DNA of 64,000 nt. Source: Ctena decussata (taxonomy: Eukaryota > Mollusca > Bivalvia > Lucinida > Lucinidae). A model generated the notes under the pieces. That model was given only the letters and a program-made list of their open reading frames with translations, did not search any database and was not told where the DNA came from. Position 1 is the first letter of the stretch. The number at the start of each line of letters is the position of its first letter. The DNA lies in NCBI GenBank assembly GCA_963989385.1, contig OZ022515.1, forward strand, positions 8,464,803 to 8,528,802, given 5' to 3'. Of this stretch, positions 1 through 9,508 are shown piece by piece. The position numbers and the translations under genes are program-made.

Positions 1-646
1 GAATAGGAGCAGTTATGTCACCTACGTAAGTGTAACTGGCAATATCCGAATAAACGTACAGTTGATTATTAGTCGTGTTCAAATCTACTTCGTATCTAAA
101 AGCATGTCTTTCGTTTCCGATGGGTCTTTCTGACATTTTTGGATTTATCCCTAATTTCTCACCCAGTAGCTTTGGAAATAGTAGTCTGACGGTATTGGGA
201 TCATTGCAAAATATTTTGACACGTTTACTGTTGTTGCCATAACTCATTTCTATCTCAGCATTAGCTTTCTTCAGCATTTCTCCAAAACGTGTATTGATGA
301 TGCCTTGTATTTCCTGTACCAAATGTTGTGGGGAACTGTAATTTCCTTTGGGAATTTTCAACTCGAATTCTGCGCAAGGATTGTCTTCCGAACAATCCTC
401 GCTCATATTCTCTACTCCAAGTGACTGAGCTAGTATTCTGTCGTAAAATCTCAAGTAGAAAAAATTGGTTTGATCCGAGATATTCATGACTTGAGTTGGT
501 GTAATCATTTCTACCAAAGCAACTTCCCACTTTTCTTTTTCGATGTTGATGGGATGATCTAATCTGACAGTAAAAGAACTTTGTGTATTGTCAGGAAAAG
601 TCGTCATTGAACTGTCACTTAACAATGTCAAATAAAACCCTGTCAT
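1..646 (-). CDS. Large Maverick virion-type protein, N-terminal part, runs off the window
   Basis: The frame is open from an ATG at 646 to the window edge, about 215 codons. The N-terminus reads MTGFYLTLLSDSSMTTFPDN, followed by a segment containing KWEVALVEM. From memory, proteins with this kind of start (a Ser-Ser-Met stretch, then a WEV-L-E motif) recur in Maverick-like elements of cnidarians and molluscs. Their function is not established; a minor-capsid or spike role is only a guess. The ATG overlaps the stop of the upstream membrane-protein gene by four bases (ATGA), which suggests co-translation from one late transcript. The C-terminus is not visible. Confidence 0.75.
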   Translation of the reverse strand, partial: MTGFYLTLLSDSSMTTFPDNTQSSFTVRLDHPINIEKEKWEVALVEMITPTQVMNISDQTNFFYLRFYDRILAQSLGVENMSEDCSEDNPCAEFELKIPKGNYSSPQHLVQEIQGIINTRFGEMLKKANAEIEMSYGNNSKRVKIFCNDPNTVRLLFPKLLGEKLGINPKMSERPIGNERHAFRYEVDLNTTNNQLYVYSDIASYTYVGDITAPI

Positions 647-921
647 GGTGCTTGTTTGGAAGTTTCTTCAAAACCACTACGTTTTCTGAATTTTAACCCT
701 GGGGAAGGCAGAATATAACCGACAGAACTACTCAATAAAATCAACCACAATTCTTTATCGGGACTTTGAAGACTGATTTGAACTAGGGAAGTGATGATGA
801 TGGCATAAACGATAATGATTTGAGATAAAAATGTCAATCTATTTTTGGGTAATTTGGCTAAACTTTCAGAAGATTGCAAAGAATCCGTGTCCCTTCTTAT
901 GACTGAAGATTTAAAATTCAT
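643..921 (-). CDS. Small two-helix membrane protein of the Maverick late block
   Basis: This is a 92-residue protein if the internal ATG at 921 is used. An in-frame extension to 1023 would overlap the integrase and is less likely. Two hydrophobic stretches are visible: residues about 33-49 (LSQIIIVYAIIITSLVQ) and about 57-72, the second ending in a GYILPSP motif. The tail is basic (FRKR). As I recall, small proteins with an LWxxLLSSxxGYxLP signature sit beside the integrase in related elements. A virion-membrane or host-membrane role is inferred, not shown. It starts 10 bases after the integrase stop and its own stop overlaps the next ATG. Confidence 0.7.
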   Translation of the reverse strand: MNFKSSVIRRDTDSLQSSESLAKLPKNRLTFLSQIIIVYAIIITSLVQISLQSPDKELWLILLSSSVGYILPSPGLKFRKRSGFEETSKQAP

Positions 922-931
922 GTTCGTGTTT

Positions 932-2005
932 TTATACAAGATCGGATTCCAAAATCCAACTGTCAAATTTGGATGGATAGCCTTTCCAGTGAACTTTAAT
1001 TTCTTTGACCCACTTTTTCCCAACTTTTCGTTTACGACGATCTAAGACAGATTCTATTTCGTAAATTTGATCTTTGTCCACACGTTGTAATTCTTGCGAA
1101 TAAAAAGTACCTTTTATGAGTTCCCCGTCTAGATCTTCTATTTTATAGGTAACGGGACTCTGACTTTGTATGACACCCCTAACCTTAAACAATTCTTGCG
1201 TCCAGTTTGGTAAATAACCTTTTTCAAAAGTGCGTTTTGTTTTGTTGATGCGCACAAAATCACCCACTCTTAATTCTGGACTTGCAACTTTTTGCTTTTT
1301 GCCGTACAAAATTTGGGATACTTGAACTTCATTTTTGACATCGACAGATGCAGGCGTACGTTTAATGCTGCGATGATAAGCATGATTGTACCCGTGAACT
1401 AATTTTGGAAGTACATCGACATATTTCAGTGTACGATTATGAGTAAAATATTTCCACATGCGACTTTTCAGAGTTCTTTGAAACCTTTCTACAATACTTG
1501 CTTTTGTTTCTGGATTTTCTGTCGTGAAAAAATGAATTTTTTTAGATTTCAAGAACCTTTGAAACTCTTTATTTTTGAATTCCGTACCTTTGTCAGTTTG
1601 CAAACTTTTTGGAATACTTCCATGTTTCAAAACAGATTTAAAAGCTTCCACCAAAGTTTTTCCAGATTTGTCTTTGATCGGTACAACCCAGGCGTATTTT
1701 GAAAATACGTCTATCAAACAGAGCAAGTAACGATATTTGTCGTTATATTTTGCCATACTAGATACGTCCGCCAAATCTCCCTGCCATTGATAATCTATTC
1801 CTGCCACCACAGTTTTGCGACGCACAAATTTTCTACGTATGGGTTTGTGCAAAGTGTAAGTTTGTTGTTTTCTTAACCAAGTTTTCACATCGTCAAGTTT
1901 GATTTTCTTTGAAATTTTCTTTGCTGCTTTATACAAAGCTTGCAACCCCGTATATCCCACGGGACTTTTAGGATCGTAATAAAGTTTAGATAATAATTTA
2001 TTCAT
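932..2005 (-). CDS. INT: Maverick/Polinton integrase (retroviral-type DDE) with C-terminal chromodomain
   Basis: This 357-residue protein would insert the element's DNA into host chromosomes. The RNase-H-fold catalytic triad is visible as D77 (QGDLAD), D138 (QTDKGTEF) and E173 (IVERF), with 34 residues between the second Asp and the Glu. The N-terminal region with GLQALYKAAKK is typical of Maverick integrases; no clear HHCC zinc finger precedes it. Residues about 312-357 (YEIESVLDRR through HWKGYPSKFDSW) form a chromodomain with the WKGY-xxxxxSW pattern, expected to steer integration to modified chromatin. The frame is intact. Its ATG overlaps the stop of the preceding gene as ATGA. Confidence 0.95.
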   Translation of the reverse strand: MNKLLSKLYYDPKSPVGYTGLQALYKAAKKISKKIKLDDVKTWLRKQQTYTLHKPIRRKFVRRKTVVAGIDYQWQGDLADVSSMAKYNDKYRYLLCLIDVFSKYAWVVPIKDKSGKTLVEAFKSVLKHGSIPKSLQTDKGTEFKNKEFQRFLKSKKIHFFTTENPETKASIVERFQRTLKSRMWKYFTHNRTLKYVDVLPKLVHGYNHAYHRSIKRTPASVDVKNEVQVSQILYGKKQKVASPELRVGDFVRINKTKRTFEKGYLPNWTQELFKVRGVIQSQSPVTYKIEDLDGELIKGTFYSQELQRVDKDQIYEIESVLDRRKRKVGKKWVKEIKVHWKGYPSKFDSWILESDLV

Positions 2006-2825
2006 TGTTCATCATAAGATAACCATTTTCTGGGTGATTCAAACAGTTCTTCTTTTATAGGTTTGATAGAACTGGGTGTAAACAGTTCGTCTCTGATATG
2101 TTTTCTAGTGGCAGACAAACTTTGAGATAAGTCTTTCTTGATGTGTTTTCTAACCGATTGTGTAACGGGACTTGTTCTTTTTTTAAGAGTAGGCATGCGT
2201 CGGTGTTTGGTTTTAGGAGTGACATACTCTTCTTCATCTTCGTGCTGAAGAGGAGTACGATGCATCCATTCCCATCGTTTCTTATTTCCGACAAAATCTT
2301 GAGGCACGTTCATGTCTCTAAGAGCCTCAGCAAAAGGTTGCCAACCCCTGGGCTCAGTGTCTTTTCTCTGTCTTAAAACATCATTGACTAAATCTATGAT
2401 ATTAGACCCTGCAACTGGTTTGCCATACATCTTAACCGTCCCATCTTCGTCCCAAGATAAGTTAGGATTATTTTCTAACCAAGATATCAATAATTTAGCT
2501 TTCTTTCGCATCGTGGTAGGAACACTATCAAAAATACGTTGATTAATTTTCGATTCAGGCTCTACTGGGAGAGAAAGTTTTGTTTCTGTCAATGCTTTGC
2601 GATGTGCCGTTTTAAATTTATGTAAAGTTTGACCAAACAATTGAGATTTTTCTGCCTCTGACAAATCTTCGTTGGCCATGACCGAAGACAAGTCTCTTTG
2701 AAGACTGGCCGTCGCAGAAACATTTGGATCGGGTGGAAGTCTTGGTTTTTGAATTTGTTCTTCTTTCAGCGTTTCATGTCTTCCCAAAGTTTAAATGGTA
2801 CCACAGCCATTTTACGCCCTTCCAT
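2002..2825 (-). pseudogene. Conserved Maverick protein of unknown function, 5' end frameshifted
   Basis: The main frame (2002-2787, about 261 codons) contains PPDPNVSATASLQRDLSSVM near the N-terminus and a conserved block at residues about 131-174 (DLVNDVLRQ, GWQPFAEALRDMNVP, KKRWEWM). I recognise this pattern from Maverick elements in other invertebrates, but no function is known to me. The main frame has no ATG before residue 37. A TAA stop lies just upstream of 2787. In another frame an ATG at 2825 or 2810 opens a 14-19-codon start (AVVPFKLWEDMKR) that looks like the proper N-terminus but stops at about 2766. The frame therefore shifts between about 2766 and 2787. The C-terminus is rich in Ser/Thr-Pro, Lys and Arg. 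Its stop overlaps the integrase start. Confidence 0.65.
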
Positions 2826-2836
2826 TGCAATTTTTT

Positions 2837-3208
2837 TTACTGACCAAGAATAGATCCTAAGACTGAACCAAGCAAAGGTTTTAAAAGTAAACCCAGGAGT
2901 GCACCACCTTTCTGATTGAGAATTTTTTTCTTGTTTGCTAGTGCAAAACGTTTTGTAGACAATAATCGAATATCATTCTTCCTAGAACGTAATTGTTCTT
3001 TCTGAGCTTTTGTGAGTTTGACATTGCCTTTTATAAGATTTGAACAACATTCCCCTACACAGTCTAATATCTCTTTTGGACAATCATTGACAATTTTTTG
3101 ACGAAACCGATATGGAATGTTACAAAGTCCTTCCAGAAAAGGACCATACTTTTTAATCAGTGAACCTCTTTTCTTTTTGATATGTGTTCTTTTCTTACGT
3201 GCAGCCAT
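2837..3208 (-). CDS. Small basic protein with glycine/hydrophobic C-terminal tail (Maverick core/lytic-peptide-like)
   Basis: This protein has 123 residues from the ATG at 3208; the four codons upstream have no ATG. The N-terminus is strongly basic (ARKKRTHIKKKRG). The middle contains a Cys cluster (CPKEILDCVGECC). The tail, GGALLGLLLKPLLGSVLGS, is an amphipathic, glycine-broken hydrophobic helix. In adintovirus papers small proteins of this build were compared with adenovirus core peptides and melittin-like lytic peptides; that is family knowledge, and the assignment here is by resemblance. It shares the pattern KRKxD-(V/I)R-L followed by a GG tail with the protein at 3724-4185, so the two are probably distant paralogues. 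Confidence 0.6.
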   Translation of the reverse strand: MAARKKRTHIKKKRGSLIKKYGPFLEGLCNIPYRFRQKIVNDCPKEILDCVGECCSNLIKGNVKLTKAQKEQLRSRKNDIRLLSTKRFALANKKKILNQKGGALLGLLLKPLLGSVLGSILGQ

Positions 3209-3228
3209 GATAGCAGTCAAGAATTAAA

Positions 3229-3723
3229 CTAGTAAAAGATCATGTTAACCAAGTCCTTTAATAGTGAAAGTTTACGTTTAGCCAACATCTGTTTCATGGC
3301 AGCTTCAAATCCATGTTTTCTGGCAGTACGAAGATATTCGTTTGCAGGAGAAGAACTCCTTCGAGGAGAAGCCCTTAGAGGAGAAAATCTAGAAATTTCT
3401 AGAGCAGGTGATTTTGCAGCAGTGCGTCTTTCACCAATTTTTCTGAGACTAGAGTTTGGAGTAGAAAATTGAGTAGAAAATGGAGAAGGTGTTTTTGCAG
3501 GAGTGAATCTTTCACCTATTTTTCTGATACTTGAACTTGGAGTAGAAAATCGAGTAGAAAATGGACTTGGAGTTCTTAGACTAGAGTTTGGAGTAGAAGG
3601 AGTAAATGGACTTGGAGTTCTTTCAGTTGACGGTCCTGCAACAGGAGATGGAGGTTTTCTAGGTTTCTTAATTCTTACAGTGACAAACTTATCGTTCACT
3701 TTTATTTTTCTCCTTGATTTAGT
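3229..3723 (-). CDS. Ser/Thr-Pro repeat protein lacking its own ATG
   Basis: The open frame follows a TAG stop and is in the same frame as the gene upstream. The first possible start codon is a GTG at 3699; no ATG opens it. It carries two near-identical 27-residue repeats (TPSPFSTRFSTPSSSIRKIG and TPSPFSTQFSTPNSSLRKIG, each followed by ER and basic residues) at about residues 43-95 counted from 3699, plus a half copy before them. At least ten Ser/Thr-Pro sites make it a likely target of proline-directed kinases. The last 35 residues, with KHGFEAAMKQM, look helical. It is either the C-terminal half of the 3724-4185 protein cut off by a nonsense codon, a read-through product, or an exon joined by splicing. 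Confidence 0.5.
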   Translation of the reverse strand, partial: TKSRRKIKVNDKFVTVRIKKPRKPPSPVAGPSTERTPSPFTPSTPNSSLRTPSPFSTRFSTPSSSIRKIGERFTPAKTPSPFSTQFSTPNSSLRKIGERRTAAKSPALEISRFSPLRASPRRSSSPANEYLRTARKHGFEAAMKQMLAKRKLSLLKDLVNMIFY

Positions 3724-4185
3724 CTAAGGGGATTTTTTCCTCTGAGTTTTTTTCTTTGGAGATTTTTTCTTGCCAGTTTTTTTCTTAGACTTTTTAGGAC
3801 CTTTTCTACCCACTTTTTTTTTCTGAGAAAACCGTCTAAGTATTTTATTACCGTCCCAACGAATGAGAGATCTGATTATCACCCCACCAAAAAACCCACC
3901 GCCACCAGGTTTTAGAATGATTTCTCGTTTTGTATCTGCATTTACCAAAGGACTTGCTAGTTTTCTAACATCGTCTTTGCGTTTGTCCATGAATTTTTGA
4001 GTTTGTTTTGGTAATTTCATTTTATTTTCAGCTATTTTTCTAGCTGCTAAAGAAAACCATTTGATCATTTCCATCAACCCGGCATTAAGCAAAGTTTTTC
4101 TTTTGTTCGAATCATGCTCTCTACTCAAATTGTAGAGAGCCCTGATCAAGTTTGCCGATGCTTTTTGAGCCATGTCTGGTTTCAT
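3724..4185 (-). CDS. Small basic Maverick protein with Gly-rich loop and Lys-rich tail
   Basis: This protein has 153 residues from the ATG at 4185. The extension to 4209 begins with GTG and is not preferred. The first half is helical and Arg/Lys rich (LIRALYNLSREHDSNKRK). Residues about 87-125 hold KRKDDVRKLASP, then PGGGGFFGGVIIRSL. The end is a DNA-binding-type tail of KK, SPKKK and RKKSP repeats, similar in composition to viral core proteins or histone H1 tails. A genome-condensing core role is inferred. It lies 30 bases after the ATPase. Its TAG stop is in frame with the Ser/Pro ORF that follows. Confidence 0.6.
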   Translation of the reverse strand: MKPDMAQKASANLIRALYNLSREHDSNKRKTLLNAGLMEMIKWFSLAARKIAENKMKLPKQTQKFMDKRKDDVRKLASPLVNADTKREIILKPGGGGFFGGVIIRSLIRWDGNKILRRFSQKKKVGRKGPKKSKKKTGKKKSPKKKTQRKKSP

Positions 4186-4215
4186 TCTGATCCATGTAAG
4201 ACCAAACACACCATT

Positions 4216-4899
4216 TTATACTGGAAAATACACAACTGGACCTTGTTGATCCGATTTTGTATACCAGTTTGTAAAAATATCTGTTCTAAACCTCAAATGA
4301 TTTGGTGTGTCTGGTTTTAAATCAATCAGTAAATAACCGTGCGGCTTAGAAGTGGCATCGTTGAAGGCAGACATCAAGTGTGGAGCTTGAAGTTGTTGTG
4401 CCAAAACTTTTATTTGCATTTTGTCTCTTGGACTTTGAAACAAAATCAAGTAATGGGCATTCAAACTGATGGTACGTGTCGATTTACTCTGCTGAAACAA
4501 GTTTTGTGTGATGTACACAACACTTGCATTTCTGTGATGGCCTTTCCTCGTGAACCAAAGTTTAATTTTTTCTTCGTCTTTGTCGCCCAACATATCGTCA
4601 AAGACAATCAAGTGAGTTTCACTCGTGTCTGTGACAATATCGTCGTCGTCATTTGGAATTCCTAAAATAAATCTGATGTTTAAATCTTTGCGTTCTTGCA
4701 AGATATTGTACACAGGTTGCCATTCTTTGTAACACCACACGATACGTTGTGGTAAAATATCAAACAAGTCTTCTTTGTACTGAATCAGTTTTTTAACAAA
4801 TTCAGTTTTTCCCGATCCACTTGGACCCGATATAAAAATATTAGCAGGATGTTTAAAAAACAAACTACCAATATTTTCTTCTTGAACTGTTACCGACAT
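4216..4899 (-). CDS. ATPase: DNA-packaging ATPase (A32/FtsK-HerA-like)
   Basis: This 227-residue protein would pump the element's DNA into capsids. The Walker A motif GPSGSGKT is at residues 25-32, and the Walker B motif (LIVFDD) at 97-102 after a run of Asp. A sensor-like stretch VVYITQNLF is at 127-135, followed by an arginine-containing segment and FQSPRDK at about 154-160. Order and spacing match the short packaging ATPases of Mavericks and adintoviruses, which usually have 200-250 residues. The frame is intact and begins with a good ATG 124 bases downstream of the polymerase stop, with its own TATA box between. Confidence 0.93.
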   Translation of the reverse strand: MSVTVQEENIGSLFFKHPANIFISGPSGSGKTEFVKKLIQYKEDLFDILPQRIVWCYKEWQPVYNILQERKDLNIRFILGIPNDDDDIVTDTSETHLIVFDDMLGDKDEEKIKLWFTRKGHHRNASVVYITQNLFQQSKSTRTISLNAHYLILFQSPRDKMQIKVLAQQLQAPHLMSAFNDATSKPHGYLLIDLKPDTPNHLRFRTDIFTNWYTKSDQQGPVVYFPV

Positions 4900-4938
4900 G
4901 ATTGAAAGATAAATGAGAAAGAATAATGAAAGACATGT

Positions 4939-4960
4939 GTATATATAACATATTTTTATT
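4939..4960 (-). promoter_or_regulatory. PolB poly(A) signal next to the TATA box of the late block
   Basis: On the minus strand AATAAA (4960-4955) lies about 65 nt after the PolB stop. A TATATATA run (4948-4939) follows within seven bases, about 45 nt before the ATPase ATG. The gap of 123 bases thus holds the end signal of one transcript and the promoter of the next. Confidence 0.55.
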
Positions 4961-5022
4961 TTTTACAAACAACATATTTTACTAACTGTTTCACAACAGT
5001 CTCTGATCTGATTTTTTTTGGT

Positions 5023-8000
5023 TTACAGTACATATCCATACGGAACAGTTTCTCCACTTTTTAAAATCACACGTTTGTCATAAGTAAATCTATATGTCTT
5101 AGATTGTCTCTCAGTCGTAATTTTTCTGTCTTTATGTTTTCTTATACGGTGTTGATATTCCACAGATTCTTGAAAATCCCTCTTGTCGCTATTCGCCCAT
5201 TCCATCATGTTGTAGAAATGGATTACTTGTGAAGTATTGTAATCCAGGGTCAGTCCTTTGACTTTACAGGTAGACTTGCATTTCCCAGTATCGTGCTCCA
5301 CATACTCGTAGCCATAATTCTTCGGTCCCATACCCACAAACTTGGTGATTTTCGCAGTAGGTAGTTCGTCTGTCCATTCGCCGAGTCTGTTATTGATGAT
5401 CTCTGGATTCCATAGTTCTGGTTTGTGAATGTAGATGACAGAATCCGTATCGAAGTACAACACACGTTTGTCAAGTTGATGCAGGACACTGTATAACTTC
5501 AGTCTGGCTTGTGCTGTCACAAAGGATCCTACCACCACATTGCTGCAAGCATGAGGTTCTACAATCGATTCCAGATCTTCCCAGTTGACTAACAAAAACT
5601 CTTCTCCAAACACTTCGACATTCTTCACTTTTTTTAATGGATTAGTCACCAGTTCAAAGTAGTCAGAAGGATCTGACACATATTCTGTTTTGGTCATGTT
5701 GTCTCTCTGTGCTAATTTTCCCCACAAACTGTTTAAACTGATCTTGCTGATTCCACGTCGACCTTTGTTCTTTTCCACCTTCTCTAGTCAGATACCTTCT
5801 GCTTCGAAATAGTCCTGTTTGAATTTGATCTTGTCCAATTCTGTCTTGCACCAGTCGGGATATCCACTTGACTCTTGTTTAATCTTCAGGAAAGTATCGA
5901 TATATCCAGCAAAGATACCTCCTTGTCCAGTTGACTTTTCGTACTGTGAAGATTGGGGAAAATGCCATACTTCGTACACATCTTTCAGCTGGTAACCCAG
6001 TTTCATCGCCTCAAACAATTCGATGCTCACCCAAGTTCCCACTAATTCTCTGTCTTCTTCTCTGTCGTGCGTACATAATTTCGAATTGTCAGACGTCTCT
6101 GCACAACTTCTACAGAGTGGAAACAGTAATTTGTTGTTGCATTTGTACGGCAATACCGGATGATACAAGTTTCTGGGTGGTAACACTTTACATTTAATCA
6201 GTCCAAAATATTGATGTATATTATCTCTGTCGATGTCTTCTTGTGAATAAATTTCTGGATGTCCAATAGGGAAGATTCCGTACTTGCAGATGTATGGATA
6301 GAGTGAACACACATCGATATACTTAATTTCCTCGTCTCCTTCAATTTCGTAGAATAGTCTTGTAGAATTCGTACGTCCTCCAAACAGTGCATCTCTGGGT
6401 TTGAGTGGATCCAAGTTGGTAAATTCTGCATCCACCATCTCCCTAAAATCTTTGTCATCTTGATAATATTGGTCGTAATCGCATTCCCACATTTCTATCA
6501 CTTGATACCCTTCTCTTTTCAATTTCTCGGTCTTCTCCACAGTCTGTTTGTATAGCTGGTACATCGTCTGGCAGTTGTAAGTATTGATCTTAGTTCTGTC
6601 GGGAAAATGTTTTGGACACCCATGCCAGTAACATCCATGGAACTCGTACACTGTTTCTTTTTCTGGATCGTACCCATCTACATAATGTCCACACACTTTC
6701 TGTTCTCCACCATTCAAAGCGTGACGAATTTGGATGTGATTCTTTCTAGCCACGGCTTGAATCCAGCGTACAGCTTTGATAGAATATTTCTTTTGGTTGG
6801 GGTAGCCTTCTGGTGGAATGATGGCCACAGAGTTTTCAGGCATGTGATTCTTCCTCCATACTTGTGAACAGGCTTGAGCGATCGTGCATGCATTAGCAAA
6901 AGGATCCAAGTCGCTGATATCTATCGATTGTTTTCTAAAACATGCACAACCTCTCCTCAGGATATCAACATCGCTGCGACAGTATTCTTCCATTTCACGT
7001 CTGAAGTCAAAGACGGCACTGGATTCCACTTTCTGCTTGTGCCATTCCAGGAAAGTTTCTCTGTCTTTGACCGACATCTGTCCAGGATTATACATCTCCA
7101 CGGGAAAGTAAGGTCCCACGTAATTCTTGTTGGCATCAGTATTGGCCAAATGTGGGAAATAGCCTTTCTTCATCTCTGTCAATCCAAAGGTATCTGGAAA
7201 ATTGGCTAATCTCATATGCAGAAAATGATACGAATCCAAAAACTTGACTTTGGCAGCAGTCATCGTCACGATAGTATTTCCATTCATAATCACATCGGGT
7301 TTAAAAGTTCCATTTTCTAGTATGTAGCGTAGAATAAATTGTCCATCGTATCCTCCAACATTATGTGCAATAACAGTCACTCCTTCATTTTCTTTTCTAA
7401 ATAACCAGGAACAGAAATCTGATAACGTATTTTCACCTTCAAAGATCATTTCTCGTCCAAACTGACTACAATTGTCACAATACTGATCTACAGGTGAATT
7501 AACGCAATGGTCACACGCTTTGTTTGTGAACTTATTACAAATTTTACATGGCTGTTCAATAGGTAAATCCATACACTGATCACAAGCTCTATGTGCAATA
7601 CAAAAGTTGACAATATGTTCGCCAGAGTCTTGCTTGGATTCAAAGTCAAAAAATATGAACTGAGGTTGAATAACGGTACCTTTCTCTTCGTCGATGATAT
7701 CGTCCTTCTCGGCATCTTCTTCCAACACTTCGGTCTACGGTTTGCACACGTAAGGTTGAATATAACACTGATGTTCGGCTCCAACAATCAGTTTACAAAA
7801 CTTACATTTCTTCTGTCCTGGGCACACGTGATTTCTTTTATTTCCTATAATCCTATTTCCACACTTCTCACAATTATGCACAAGTTGACAAATAGATTTT
7901 TTCTGTCCTGGTTTGACTAATGTATGATTAGGAAAACAAGATGCACTATGGAATGTTCTCTTACATTTTGTACAGTACTGATTGTGTTCGTGAAGACATG

Positions 8001-9119
8001 GCGTTGCACTGTAACAACTAGTACATCCATTCGAACAAGCATGATCCTCTCTGTTGCTAAATCCCTTATCACAAAACTCACAATAGTATATACATCCTTG
8101 AAATCCTTTGACATTGTGATAGTGTCATAGTGATCTGTGCCATTGAAATAAATATGAATCACTTTTGTTTTGTCGCTAGGTTTAAATCCAAGTGGAAACA
8201 ATAATCCGTCTTTGGGATGCTGTGAATGTACTTTGATCAAATAATCAGGAGCTAACACAGTTTGAATTTTCTTGTATTCTTCAAATCCACAAGGTTGATT
8301 GTGAGGAATCTTAGCACGATCTAATAATTTCATGGCTTCTCTAGTCTGTAGCGGTCTGTCAGAATTTCTCAGATGATGCCAAGTTTTCTTCCATGAGTCG
8401 GATGTGTCCCTGTCGGCATGATGTTTTCCTACCACAATAGCTCTGGCCATACACATGACATCTTTGGTGTTGTTGATTTGAACAATACTAGTTTTCATCT
8501 TTCTCATATTGCGTGATTCAAAGTAAAGTCCATGGTGTAATGCCTTTCTTCCACTCCCAGTTGGTAACTTGGTGTGTGTCACTTCCAAGCTCATCTGTCC
8601 ATCATTGATTTTAAAGTCTTCATTGGATTGTAACACTTTCTCGATTTCTTGAGTCAAAGATTCGCCAGTCAGACTCGTCACATCTGTGCATGGTACAAAG
8701 ATTCCTAATTTCAGTCCGGGATGATAAATGCTCATTCGAATCCTGTCATTGCCTTGAGCTTGAGAATGGGTCTTGATGTCATCCACCAACTGTTGAAACA
8801 TCCGAGGTACAAATTCCAGCGGTGATACGTCTTCTGGAAATTTATTGACATCCACATTGTACACATTAGCTCTTGTTCTGAAACGTCTCGACTCACGTTC
8901 TCTAACAGGCTTGATTACATAGTACTGTTTGTAATCATCTTCTTCATCGTCCGAATAAATCACCATAGGTCTTTTTCTTGGTGGTGACACCTCATCTTCA
9001 GATTTTTCACTGTCGGAATAATCCACAAGTTTCACCTTCTTTGGCGGTGGTAACTCGTCCTCCTCAGAGTCTGATGAAGTGGGTGGGGTACGTATTCTCT
9101 TCCAATGTTTCTTTGGCAT
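5023..9119 (-). pseudogene. PolB: Protein-primed family B DNA polymerase (pPolB), broken at three places
   Basis: This gene of about 1,365 codons would replicate the element. The N-terminal part (from ATG 9119) is acidic with Ser-Asp-Glu runs, then a Maverick-specific domain, then a Cys-rich zinc region (8090-7750). Exonuclease motifs are present: DFE (about 7645), the Exo II motif with HNVGGYD, and YCRSDVDIL (about 6970). Polymerase motif A is DVCSLYP (about 6310), motif B KISLNSLWGK (about 5745-5715) and motif C YFDTDS (about 5450). Three breaks are seen: the frame moves by one near 8090, inside the start of the zinc region; an in-frame TAG at 7735-7737; and an in-frame TGA at 5788-5790, directly followed by CTAG. 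All catalytic motifs are otherwise conserved, so decay is recent. Confidence 0.92.
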
Positions 9120-9170
9120 GTTGTCTTGTCACTGTTCAAACGCAGAATGTCAGGAGATCTGAATATTTGA

Positions 9171-9178
9171 CTTATATA
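9171..9178 (-). promoter_or_regulatory. TATA box of PolB
   Basis: TATATAAG on the minus strand, about 52 nt before the PolB ATG. It is the only TATA-like string close to that start. Confidence 0.5.
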
Positions 9179-9200
9179 CCTAATTTATACAAGATTAGGC

Positions 9201-9508
9201 AGGCGAGATACATAGTACATGACTTATCAGGGTAGACTTCATGTTCTATGGAATTCTTGTGATACAGGCAAGATACATAGTATTTGCTTTAACAGCCATG
9301 ACATGGGCTTTACGGAATTTTTGTGGTACAGGCGAGACATGGGCTTTACGGAATTTTTGTAGTAAGGCGAGACAACAGTCTTAAGGAATTTTTATTAACT
9401 AACAGGCGAGACTACATGCTATATGGAATTCTTATCACCAGGCGAGACACATACAATTCCTGTGCTACAGGCGAGACACTGAGCTTTACGGAATTTTTGT
9501 TATTTTTA
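9201..9508. repeat. Seven degenerate copies of a GGCGAGAC...GGAATTTTTGT repeat
   Basis: AGGCGAGAC or a close variant begins at about 9201, 9268, 9330, 9367, 9411, 9440 and 9469. Most copies continue with GGGCTTTACGGAATTTTTGT or its variants. Unit length varies from about 29 to 67 bases, so it is a diverged, unevenly spaced array. It sits just upstream of PolB, between the two divergent gene blocks, a position suited to an enhancer or a replication-related element. No protein is encoded. Confidence 0.75.

Noticed and set aside
5023..9119. Alternative genetic code (TGA and TAG read as amino acids)
   Set aside because: Both codons serve as normal stops of intact neighbouring genes, and PolB also has a frameshift. 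Decay or local read-through is simpler.
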